A stretch of 64,000 nt of DNA, taken from the NCBI GenBank assembly GCA_012845835.1, contig JABAKD010000026.1, positions 8,316,058-8,380,057 on the forward strand, in the 5' to 3' direction. The translations under genes and the position numbers were made by a program. Below, piece by piece: positions 52,823 to 62,598 of this stretch (the first letter of the stretch is position 1; each line of letters starts with the position of its first letter). The stretch is from Undaria pinnatifida. Its lineage: Eukaryota; Sar; Phaeophyceae; Laminariales; Alariaceae. Below the pieces are notes generated by a model. It ran no database searches. It was not told where the DNA came from and was given only the letters and a program-made list of their open reading frames with translations.

Positions 52823-54253
52823 TTAATCCTTCTTGGGGGTGGCGGCCTTCTTAGCAGCAGGCTTTTTCTTGGGGGCAGCCTTCTTCTTGGGGGTGGTGGC
52901 CTTCTTAGCGGCGGGCTTCTTGGTCACGGTCTTCTTCTTAGCTGCCTTCTTGGGGGTAGAGGACTTCTTAGCCGCCGTCTTCTTAGGGGTGGACGCCTTC
53001 TTGGCGGCAGGCTTCTTGGGGGTGGAGGCCTTCTTGGCGGCGGGCTTCTTCTTGACAACCTTGGCGACCTTCTTCACCACCTTCTTGGCGGGCTTCTTTT
53101 TCTTGACCACTTTTTTCACCACCTTCTTGACCACCTTCTTTTTCGGGGGGGGCTTCTTCGCCTCGGCGCTGAGCTTGTACGAGCTCTTCACCTGCGGTGA
53201 TGATGTTTTTACGGAGCGGGGAAGTAGGGAAGTTGCACTTGAGCGGCAAATTTGCAGATACTTTTTGTTGTGATACACGTTAGAATTCGAAAGGCTACTC
53301 GTATAAGACAGAAGTATCAAAAGGTCGGAACGCAAGTGCAAGATCAACATCTCAAATGAAAATAATAAAATATGAAAAAAGCGAGAAACAAAAGCAAATG
53401 ATGATTTGTCACCGTCAAGGCAACCTTGACCGAAGAGCAACAGCTCAACAGCATGCAGTACGTACTTGTACGAGGAGCGCGATACCCCTTGGTACAATGA
53501 CCCCAGCAGCAGTAACTCTAAAGGGATCGAATCGTATCAGAAGCTAACGCAGGGCGCACCCAACGCACGCGCGAGATACTCGATTCGCGGGGGTCGGAAA
53601 AAATTAGGCTTTTCATAGCTACAAAGATCGCCTGACCTAACGACGACCATCTGCTCCATCTGCGATGTTGCGCTGGGATCGAGCCGGCGACAACATTGAT
53701 TGTCCGAGCAACCAAACCAAGTCACCCTCACGACCAAGAACGCACGCAAATAAACCAACTGGTACAACACACGAAAGCAACAGCAGCGTACACCGAAAGA
53801 GACCAGGGTCGTTGGCTTACCTTGACGAACTTGCCGGCCTCGGTTCCCTTCTTGAGGGCGCTGCGCATCTGGTGCGGGGTGAAGTTGAGGGTGGGGTGGC
53901 TGGAAGTGATGTGCTTCTTGATCGCCTGGATGCTGGATCCGTTGCGCTCTTTGAGAGCCTTGATGGCCTCGAATACCATCTGTCATGGTTCGGAGAGGAG
54001 AGGTACGAGCGCATGAAGGCAAAGCTCTGCTGGGCGGCAATGCGGTGGCTGCCTGGGTGTAACAGATCCCATCGCAATTCGAGTCACGGAGCCATCAAGT
54101 ACTGCGAGCGACCTGCAAGCAAACGTCGACGGTGCCCCGACGAGTGCAAAAATAAACGAGAAACATGAAACTTTCAATATTAGTATGTCGACACAAAACA
54201 CAACTCATCAACACAGCAAGGAGCTGGCATCTCACGTCATTGTAGGTCGGCAT
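52823..54253 (-). CDS. Linker histone H1, three exons
   Basis: Exons 54253-54236 (MPTYND), 53979-53821 and 53191-52823 join in phase 0 at GT-AG sites to give 181 residues. Residues 7-62 form the winged-helix H15 globular domain (MVFEAIKALKERNGSS, IQAIKKHI, MRSALKKGTEAGKFVKVK, SSYKLS). The tail from about 70 is Lys/Ala/Pro-rich, with repeated AAKKA(S/T)TPKK units that resemble CDK-type S/T-P-K phosphorylation sites. H1 binds linker DNA and compacts chromatin. Introns are 256 and 629 bp, unusual for a histone gene that also ends in a stem-loop. Divergent from H3 with a 305-bp shared upstream region. Confidence 0.92.
54236..54253 (-). CDS. H1 exon 1 (six codons)
   Basis: ATG CCG ACC TAC AAT GAC, followed by donor GTGAGA. 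It joins to ATGGTATTCGAGG after acceptor ATGACAG. P-T-Y-x-(D/E)-M/L is the usual start of the H15 domain, which makes this exon preferable to starting at the Met of exon 2. Confidence 0.8.
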
Positions 54254-54969
<716 letters not shown>

Positions 54970-55041
54970 GCAGCACGCTTACATCCATCAGGCTCCACGC
55001 TCTGAACGCTACTCAGTTGCGGTGCGCCCTCTCAACATCCT

Positions 55042-55058
55042 GGTGTTTACTCAACACC
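55042..55058 (+). terminator. Histone 3' stem-loop (H3)
   Basis: GGTGTTTACTCAACACC, 72 nt past the H3 stop; identical to the H4 element. Confidence 0.85.
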
Positions 55059-55570
55059 ACCCTTTCTCTAAGGAAAGCGTATGCTTATGTGTGCTTACGT
55101 ACCTGCCCTTGCTGAACGGCCTTCGAGCAGGCATCGTATTTTGAATTCCATGTTTTGTGGCGCTGTACCAGGTCGAGGTGCCAGGTACAGCAGTATATGA
55201 CATGGGTTTGGCTTGTTTTTGCTGTGTTTTCATTTTTCCTTGGGGGGGCGACATCGTGGGCGCCGAAATCGGAGACAGCTGTGGACGGGAATAGGAAGGA
55301 GGTGGGAAACCATGCGGCTAGTTTCCCGGCTAGGCTAGGTAGCAGAGGACCGGGGAACTATGTATGCTGCTCGTGCTTCCCCTGAGGTACGAATCGATTT
55401 TGAACTTGCTAGGCCTTAGACTACATCCTTGGACTACATCTCTTGCTTTTGTTCTGTTTGACTGCAACGTACCAGCTCGACTAATAAGTGGAGCGTGTGC
55501 TACTATAGCCCTGAGCCCTCTGCAGCGGGTGGACGTTTCCAAGGTTTTGTTCTGTAGGGTTTATGGATTT

Positions 55571-55925
55571 CGGGTAAGGGTATGGGAGTCTTGAAAGAAC
55601 TTCCAGTAGTTTCGGGTACGGATATGGGAGTCTTACAGAACTTCCAGAAGTTCCGGGTATTGTGGCGCGGGCGTAGAGAACTCACAGAAGTTCCTGGCGG
55701 GTACAAAAAGTGCTGTACCCGTACCCCGGGTATTGTGGCACGGGTGTACAGAATTCACAAAAGTTCCGGGTGCGGGTATGAAAGTCTTACAGAACTTACA
55801 CAAGTTACGGGTATTGTGGCACGGGCGTACAGAACTTACGAAGTACAAAAGTTACGGGTACGGGTATAAATGTCCAACAGAACTTGCCGAAGTTCCGGGT
55901 ACGGGTAATACCCGGGTAAATTTAC
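55571..55925 (+). repeat. ~40-bp minisatellite with CCGGGTA units
   Basis: About eight degenerate units of the type GTTCCGGGTATTGTGGCACG then GGCGTACAGAACTTACAGAA, or with CGGGTACGGGTATGGGAGTC. A second array with the same units and orientation lies at 58195-58510. Confidence 0.8.
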
Positions 55926-55929
55926 AACC

Positions 55930-56620
55930 CCCCGGGGGGAAGTTCGATTTGAAGTGGAGGATTTCATCCGCATTGCATGTTCTCGCTGGGCCAACGTCTC
56001 CGAGGCAATCCGTCGTCCCGTTAATATTATCGACAGAAATAAAAAACCTAGTACTTGCAGCCTGCCCGATGAGCCTTTTAGTTTTGTGATCTACGGACAC
56101 AAGATTCATGATTCACGTATGTACGAGCGATATAGGATATATGCTATTGGGAAATGAGTGTTTTCTATTGGATGGTGGTGTGTTGTCAGAATGTCAGCCA
56201 CCCCGCTGGAAACATGCCTTCTACGGTATGTTTAGTTCTGGGTTGATTCCGATGGGGTACACGCCCTTTATATCATTCTTGTTTTGGTCCAGTTTTTACC
56301 CCTGATTTGTGGGCGGCTTCTGGCCGATCTTGACTCATCCCATGTCTTGATTGCGATAATATACTCGGATACGCGACAATAATATAATGGATTTTTCTAC
56401 ATAATGATCAACATCTGGAACTTTCTTTTATCCGCTGCCACCGCGCAACCAAGGCCCCCGCATCAAAGTTGGAGGTTGGGGATACGTAGTAACCCCCCCC
56501 CGTGACTGAGCATGGGGTTTCCCATCAAGAACCACCATACGAGCGAAGTGATCAATCGTGAACCTCAATGAGTGGCGACCGGGGCGACAACCTCGCTCAC
56601 GGCTACTACTGCTCTGTAAC
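55930..56620. other. Unrecognised intergenic sequence
   Basis: No gene, no repeat with another copy in the window. AT-rich around 56090-56400. Confidence 0.4.
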
Positions 56621-56627
56621 AGATCAT

Positions 56628-57004
56628 TGTTAACCCCTTTACAACTGGAAACCCGTTTTTGGGGACAAAGTTACTTGGATTTAGTATAGGGAGGGGTTCG
56701 GGGGCTCTAAAGGGGTTAAGGTATTAGTGGGGTATTAGTCTGTTTGACCACTTGCAAAAGGTTAACCAATAGCTTACCCAAACTAAGCCTTATAACACTC
56801 TCCCCCCCTGAACCGGCGGGATAGCAGATCGGCCGGACATACCGGCGGACCTGTCAAAACGTCCAAGCCGTTTCATTTCCTGGGTATACCGGTGAGAGTA
56901 TTTTTCAAGTTCGACATGGGGAAAGTCTGAAAAAGTTTATTATGGTGGATGTGGGATTTGAACCCACGACCCAAAAAAATCATGGTCCTGTCGACGACGC
57001 CATT
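56628..57004 (-). mobile_element. TRIM-like miniature LTR element, copy A (with nested MITE)
   Basis: In minus sense: primer site TGGCGTCGTCGACAGGAC (57002-56985), a ~205-bp interior, polypurine tract AGGGGGGGAGAG (56809-56798), then an LTR starting TGTTATAAGG (56797) and ending CCTTAACA (56628). The LTR is split by an 82-bp MITE in its terminal TTAA. The interior contains a perfect T-arm-like hairpin (56951-56967). The second LTR, expected above 57005, is only weakly recognisable. Confidence 0.7.
56634..56715. mobile_element. 82-bp MITE (copy 2) inserted in a TRIM LTR
   Basis: Almost identical to 42793-42874. Flanked by TTAA (56630-56633 and 56716-56719). Removing the element and one TTAA restores the TGTTAAGGTATTAG LTR terminus seen intact at 59803, which proves the target-site duplication and the nesting order. 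Confidence 0.88.
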
Positions 57005-57089
57005 TGTGAGGTTATAGGTGGGGACCCAGAGTGACCCCTGCAGGTTTGCCAATTGAGCAGGTCGTCGGAGAGTACTCACTTTCTTTTCC

Positions 57090-57765
57090 TTCGTAGAGAC
57101 ATTGCTTTATTCGATTCCACCAGAGCCCCGGATAGCTTCTGGGATCGGAGGCACGTGCCTCCGATCAATTCCCTAACTTTCCCGAATATAAAATGCCAAC
57201 CTTATCATACGAAACCCATCCAAATGATCTCAAACTCGGATAATTACAGGCCTTTCGAGGCCGTATCTTGACATCATACCATAGCATACCCTGGCTGTGG
57301 CGCCTCAAAAAAAATAATGGCGGTCGCAAGCCCAATTTTGGCCACCAGGTCGATAAGCCAACGACAAATCGAGGACACCGAAAAAACACGGTCGATCTAG
57401 TTCAAGACGTCGATGATTAAATTAAAGCTGAATCGCCGTCACGATTTTTTTAATATTCCGATCGGAAAAAACATTGCCAATACGCAATAATACGAGGTTT
57501 CCCGATAGGTAGGACCCAAATTCGTATGTTTCCTCTAAATCGAATCGAGTTCAATTCGATTCACAATAAAAAAAGAACATTTTTTCAATTAAAAAGTGTT
57601 CGTTAATATTGTACGAAAATTGATCGCTAATTATAGTACGTACCCTTAGAAACGAAAGAAACGTGAACAGGACCTATACAGCAGTGAGTGGGTGTTACTA
57701 TTTTAATATGATACGTGCTGTGAATGTTCGGTGTTCGGTTTGTCTCACTGACAAGATATGACATA
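57090..57765. other. AT-rich unrecognised sequence
   Basis: No gene or repeat recognised. AT-rich from 57410 to 57660, with ATTCGAATCG/GATTCAATTCG-type short inverted motifs near 57540. Confidence 0.35.
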
Positions 57766-57770
57766 ATAAC

Positions 57771-58122
57771 GGAGTATCACACACAGCTTGCAAAGATGAG
57801 TTTCGACGAAATCTTCGATCTCACAGCTGGAGTGTATTTTCATTTTTTATAATAATTGGATACATTTCCCTCCACAGCTGTCAGATTTTGTCCCCCTCAG
57901 AAACAGGTTTTATAGTTTCAGCGCACAGACTGACTAACATCACCCTGTTGACCCTGATAGCTACACTGTAGTTGTAAGGGGACTCGCCGACCTATATCCT
58001 TAATGAGGACACACAACTCGTAATGCGCGCGATCGGAGTATCACACACAGCTTGCAAAGATGAGTTTCGACGAAATCTTCGATCTCACAGCTGGAGTGTA
58101 TTTTCATTTTTTATAATAATTA
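57771..58122 (+). repeat. Repeat C, tandem partial copies
   Basis: An ~88-bp block (CGGAGTATCACACACAGCTT through CTGGAGTGTATTTTCATTTT) occurs at 57771 and again at 58033, 262 bp apart. The intervening part of repeat C (CACAGCTGTCAGATTTTGTC, CACCCTGTTGACCCTG) is present once. Confidence 0.7.
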
Positions 58123-58194
58123 AATGCATACACACTCTCTTTGGGTTTAAACCTGAATTAATCGATGTGGACTCCTCGGGTATTGTAACAAAGG

Positions 58195-58510
58195 TATACC
58201 CGTACCCCGAGTATTCTTGTGCACAGAAGTTCCGGGTACGGGTATGGGGATCTTACAGAACTTACAGAAACTCCGGGTACGGTACGGAAGTGTTACAGAA
58301 CTCACAGAAGTTCCGGGTATTGTGGCACGGGCGTACAGAACACACAAAAGTTATAAAAATGATATACCCGTACCCCGGGTATTTGTGCCATTGGCGGACA
58401 GAACTTTCAGAGGTTCCGGGTACGGCTATGAATGTCCTACAGAACTTACAGAAGTTCTTTGTAGGGCGATACCCGGGATAAATACCCCGGGTATGGTTTG
58501 CGCGTACCCG
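58195..58510 (+). repeat. ~40-bp minisatellite, second array
   Basis: Same units and orientation as 55571-55925 (GTTCCGGGTACGGGTATGGG, GGTATTGTGGCACGGGCGTA, CAGAACTTACAGAA). Confidence 0.8.
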
Positions 58511-58519
58511 ACAGAACAC

Positions 58520-59480
58520 AACCTTGGACGGTTTCTGCTTTGTTGAGTGCAATGGGCGGAGTGCGAAAGTGACAGCAGTTCAAGTACAAGTAATGACTCG
58601 CTGTTGTCCTTTCTTTCGTTTCTTTTTTCGTGTTTTTTGCCCCCTCATTTTCAGATTTCCCTCCCCACCGGCCTTACATATGCCGGTATCTTCCTCTTCG
58701 TGCTGTTTTTGGTTTTGTTTGTGAAGCAGCAGTTAGTTGTCTTCGTCTTGGTTTGTCCGTGCAACAGGTAATATATTTTCCGTATACTTCGTATATGTTC
58801 TTGCAGCCTTTCCTTTCCGATCTCCTTGAATAACATTCTTCAGAACACCTGTCGTTTGTTTTGCGTTATTGTTTTCTTTTTTCTTTTCTATCTTCTTCTG
58901 TATTTTTATGGGCTGGCTTGTATTGTGTTCTCGTACCCGGTACGCTAGCTTCGCTTGCTTTACCTCGATGAATTGCGGCTGTTTGGTTTACTCTGTTTCA
59001 CAGTCTGTGACCACAGAATTTGTACAAATTCTCTCTAGGATGAAGAATCAGCACGCACGCACTCTGGGTGTGCTCGTGTCGTTGGGTAGAAAGAACGCTT
59101 CAATGTGAAGACAACGTTTGTTTGTTGATCTCTGCACTCGATGCCAGATTGTGCTGATATCGTGTTTGCCAATCAGATACGGAGATTGACGGTTACAAAG
59201 TATTTTGTTTATTTATTTTATTATGTCGACGATTGATGCTTCTGCGTCGGTGGGTTGGGTGCAGGTTGTGTGATCCGATGCTCCCCTATCAAGGGTACTC
59301 CAGGCTGTGAACCAACTTATACAAGACTATCGTCCATAATCCTCTTCAAGCCTCTCGACCTCTCGGTCGGTAGAGCTATCATACCTTCGGCAGGATTCTA
59401 TGAATACAACACACACGCACTGCCTCTCCTTCGTTTTCCTTCCTTCTTTAGCGTTGATATTGATGTACCACACTCACTCA
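58520..59480. other. Unrecognised intergenic sequence
   Basis: T-rich stretches at 58600-58900; short frames only, no domain recognised. Confidence 0.35.
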
Positions 59481-59487
59481 TCCATAG

Positions 59488-59891
59488 TGTTTAGGTATTG
59501 GTGGGGTATTATTAATAGTCCGTTTGACCACTTACTTGCAAAAGGTTAACCAATAGCTTACCCAAACTAGGCCTTATAACACTCTTCCCCCCTGAAACGG
59601 CGGGATAGCAGGTCGGCCGGATATACGGGCGGACCAGTCAATATCCACGCGGTTTCATTTCCTATTAATAGGGATACCGGGGAGAGCAATATTCAAGTTC
59701 GACATGCATAGGGAAAGTCTGAAATTTTTCATTATTATTGTGGATGGTGGGATTTGAACCCACGGGACACAGAAAAAACATGGTCCTGCCGTCGACGCCA
59801 GTTGTTAAGGTATTAGTAGGGTATTAGTCCGTTTGACCACTTGCAAAGGGTTAACCAATAGCTTACCTTACCGAAACTAAGCCTTGTAACT
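59488..59891 (-). mobile_element. TRIM-like miniature LTR element, complete (404 bp)
   Basis: Minus sense, 5' to 3': LTR 59891-59803 (89 bp, ends CCTTAACA), 2-nt spacer, primer site TGGCGTCGACGGCAGGAC (59800-59783), interior of about 200 bp, polypurine AGGGGGGAAGAG (59593-59582), LTR 59581-59488 (94 bp, TGTTATAAGG...CA). The interior has no reading frame of note but conserves a T-arm-like hairpin (59747-59763). Without gag or pol it must depend on another element. Confidence 0.8.
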
Positions 59892-60012
59892 TGTAATAAT
59901 AAACTATGTCCTCGTATATATGTGCGTGGCACATTAGAGATTAGGACGGTTCATTTATTCAATTATTTTTTCCTCGCGTCTTTCAGACCTTACCTATTTT
60001 ATAACTAATTTT

Positions 60013-60072
60013 CAAGGGCGTCAGCCGTGAGTTTGACGAATTTCAGGTCAATACTCATCTTTGCAAGCTGCG
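60013..60072 (-). repeat. AGATGAG/CTCACAGCTG motif
   Basis: Minus sense CAGCTTGCAAAGATGAGTAT then ACCTGAAATTCGTCAAACTC then ACGGCTGACGCC: the terminal block of repeat C in its second sequence variant, also seen at 2762. Confidence 0.5.
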
Positions 60073-60079
60073 TTGTTGG

Positions 60080-60765
60080 TACTCGTAATATACTATATGA
60101 GTGAGTTTTTATTGGGAGGTGTCTTCTTTTTTGTCCACTATTGTAGTTCTCTTTATACATGTCCCATTCCAGGAGTCCTCTTGTTTTTTTCGTATCAATA
60201 GTTATGGGTTGCTTTTTTATAATTTCTTATTTCGCTTGTTTTTTGCTGTGCATGTATATTTGCACCCGGTGCGGTGACATTTCGTTTGCTTTCCTCAACA
60301 CTGGATGTTGTGCTGTATCATAGTAGTGAGTGATATCGTTGGGTGCAAATAACCGATTTATTGTGAACACAACACACGCAGCAGCAGTACGAGTACGAGT
60401 GAGTACTGGAGTACTGGCAGTGAATCAGATTTTTCACGCTTCCTATATACGCCCGTAGACCTCATGCGTGTACGTACGTGGTCGTATCCCTGGTATCATA
60501 CTATTAATAATATCGCGATGTCTTGCCTCTGTGCGCCACAATGCACAAGCAGTCGAGGTACCACAATGCACAAGCAGTCGAGGTACTCTACGCTTGGCCT
60601 TGTGCGCGACCATTTCAGAAATTCGGGCATCGCTTGGAGGGTTCTGTTTATTGACTACCAGGTGTAGACACACTTACTATATGTCTGTATCTTCGGTCTC
60701 TTCCGCGGTAGCTCTTGATAACCGACGAGAAACTTCTTTTTTCCGGGCCGATCCCTGACTGGTGT
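60080..60765. other. Unrecognised intergenic sequence
   Basis: AT-rich, with a 23-bp direct repeat ACAATGCACAAGCAGTCGAG-GTA at 60538 and 60561. No gene recognised. Confidence 0.4.
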
Positions 60766-60769
60766 TGTG

Positions 60770-60918
60770 TTTTTTACTTTTTTTCCTTTTTGAACCTGCT
60801 TCTTCTGTGCCCACCGCAAAGTGAAGGCAAGACCAACCTCCGAAAGCCGCAAGACAGGATCTACGTACCGCAAGCACAGCACAACATCCTGCAATCGGCT
60901 TGCGCAGAGCAGCATAGT
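60770..60918 (-). repeat. Repeat G copy 3, interrupted by the NADAR element
   Basis: Reverse complement of the right part of 45325-45712 (CTTCTTCTGTGC, AGTGAAGG, CAACCTCCGAAAGCC). The match stops near 60912, just before the TGTGACTAC that I take as the LTR start. Confidence 0.5.
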
Positions 60919-60919
60919 T

Positions 60920-61465
60920 TGTGACTACAGGTTAGTAGGGCCCAGACAAGCAGTAGGCTCTCACCAGCAACCAGCAAATGTAATAGAGTGTCCAGTATAG
61001 CTGGAAATAGATTCGGTAAGATAGCCCGCAGAGTCACGGTCTATTGGCCACAAGAAGATTCTCTTAAACGGAATATTCTGAGTGAAGAAGATAACCCGTA
61101 GAATCTAGCTAGCTTATACCACAAGAGCGTTCTCGGTAATGGAACGTTCCTCCTCTGGACAAGATAGATAGATGTAAGCGCATTAAGCGCTCATAGGAAT
61201 ATAGAACATCTAGGAGAACGTTCCTTGTACGTTCCATAGGTCAAGGTCCAGCAGAGAGCACAGCAGCAATACTGGGCGGAAGCGGATTCCGTGAGCCTCA
61301 CCCCACCCCCATGCTCTCATTCCTCCTTTCCTGCCTCCTCGAGCTTCTCATAGCTCAACGCCAACAATAAGAAATCTACAAAGAAGAACCGGTGCTGTCT
61401 CCAAGCGAAGCTGATATCCCTGCGTCCCTTCCCTCACACCTTCCCGGCACCACGACTATTAGCCA
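60920..61465 (+). repeat. 5' LTR of the NADAR retroelement (candidate)
   Basis: 546 bp beginning TGTGACTACAGG and ending ATTAGCCA, followed by a 2-nt spacer and the primer binding site. The left edge coincides with the break in repeat G. The 3' LTR is outside the window, so the boundaries rest on TG...CA ends, spacing and the host repeat. Confidence 0.65.
61054..61223. promoter_or_regulatory. Cluster of four heat-shock-type GAAnnTTC dyads in the LTR
   Basis: GAAGATTC (61054-61061), GAATATTC (61071-61078), GAACGTTC (61142-61149) and GAACGTTC (61216-61223), with additional half-sites (GTGAAGAAG at 61083, GTACGTTCC near 61228). Inverted GAA units two bases apart are the core of heat-shock elements bound by HSF. 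About 0.1 dyad is expected by chance in 550 bp. Confidence 0.5.
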
Positions 61466-61467
61466 AT

Positions 61468-61525
61468 TGGCGTCGTCGGCAGGACTCGAACCTGCGCGTG
61501 AAATCACAATGGGTTTCCAATCCAT
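61468..61525 (+). mobile_element. Extended primer binding site complementary to tRNA-Ser(GGA)
   Basis: The first 18 nt, TGGCGTCGTCGGCAGGAC, are a standard LTR-element primer site. The complementarity to tRNA-Ser goes on: T arm (GCAGG-TTCGAGT-CCTGC), the long variable arm of a class II tRNA, and the anticodon loop TTGGAAA with anticodon GGA, ending within the anticodon stem (58 nt). No D arm or 5' acceptor strand follows, so it is not a tRNA gene. Confidence 0.8.
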
Positions 61526-62598
61526 GCCGGGGCAACAACGGACAATCCAACAAGAGACGCCACAACAACAGCCGCTCCTACGGCAACGGCAACCGACAGT
61601 CGCAAGGGCAGCAGTTTCAACAACGGCGCGCCGCGGCCGCGACGCAGTCGACAGCCATGACGGTACACGACCCGGCGACCAATGCCCTCGCAGCCGCCGC
61701 CCCGTCGAACTTGCGGATCGACAACAACGACGCCACCAACCCGAACCAACGGCAACCGGGCACCTTTCGCACCAACTGACGAGCCGGTGGTGGAGCAACT
61801 GCAGCATCTCCGCCAACAGCACTTGCTGCGAACACCGGATCTCAAGACGCCCGAGTACACCACGTGAAACACGCCTCCCTGCCCCCTGCTCCCCTACGCA
61901 CCCCCCCTACCCCAGCCCAATCCCCGACCACTTGCTCAAGCACTGATCCTCTTGCTCCAGTGATAGCCTTGAGGTGTGGGCGGGAGGAGGACAAGACGTC
62001 GAGCCCTACCGGGATGCTCCACTCGACATCTTCCGGCGATGTGCAACGCTACGTGCCGACTATCGCTGATACTCCAGACATTGCTAACCTGGGCGAAGTC
62101 TCGACAATTACGACTACCAGCGGTTCCGGTTCACACGAAACGGCTGTTTCGCCTACCGGGCCATCGCCCCCTGAGCCTGCCTCGACCCCAGATTGGCGAC
62201 TGCCCACCCGCTCGTCACAGGACGTGCGCTTTTTCAGTGACAACGTTGCGCCCGCGAACGACGGGTCCCCACTCGCTGCCACGGTGTTGACAGCACCACT
62301 GCCCCTGAGCTCGAGGGACAGTCCCGTCCTACACACGGAAGATTCGCAATCACAGTCGACCAGGACATGCTCTGAGCACCCTGCCCCATCATCCTCGCCG
62401 GCTTCACGCATTGCGTGGACTCGGGCGACAGGATCTACATGCCCTAGCGAGTACAGCCCTGCTCTCCAAACGCCTGAAGCCAGGATCCCCTAGGGTATCC
62501 CCGCCCAGCGTACGCGCCACCGCGTGGACCCTCCCGGTACCTCGGCTTTGCCGAACAATTCCCCCGCGAACTCGGACGTTCAAGTCAGCACCGCCTGA
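61526..62598 (+). pseudogene. N-terminal part of the retroelement polyprotein (gag-like region, interrupted)
   Basis: The same frame as the NADAR-protease segment is open except for TGA at 61777, TAG at 62491 and TGA at 62596. It encodes an Asn/Gln/Arg-rich segment (RRHNNSRSYGNGNRQ) followed by long Ser/Thr/Pro-rich disorder. No capsid fold or CCHC zinc knuckle is visible. A short frame +2 segment (TDEPVVEQLQHLRQQHLL, near 61775-61830) could indicate a frameshift. Expected to be gag-derived from its position only. Confidence 0.5.

Noticed and set aside
52805-53273. Leu/Gly-rich plus-strand frames
   Set aside because: They are the antisense of the Lys/Ala-rich H1 tail.
56942-56967. A tRNA gene 3' end (GGTTCAAATCCCAC) on the minus strand
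   Set aside because: The T-arm hairpin is convincing, but no 5' acceptor strand pairs with the following bases. The second copy has an extra base that breaks the acceptor, and both lie inside TRIM copies.
61468-61525. A tRNA-Ser gene on the minus strand
   Set aside because: Only the 3' portion is present, CCA is included, and there is no D arm or 5' acceptor strand. Position 2 nt from an LTR end marks it as a primer site.
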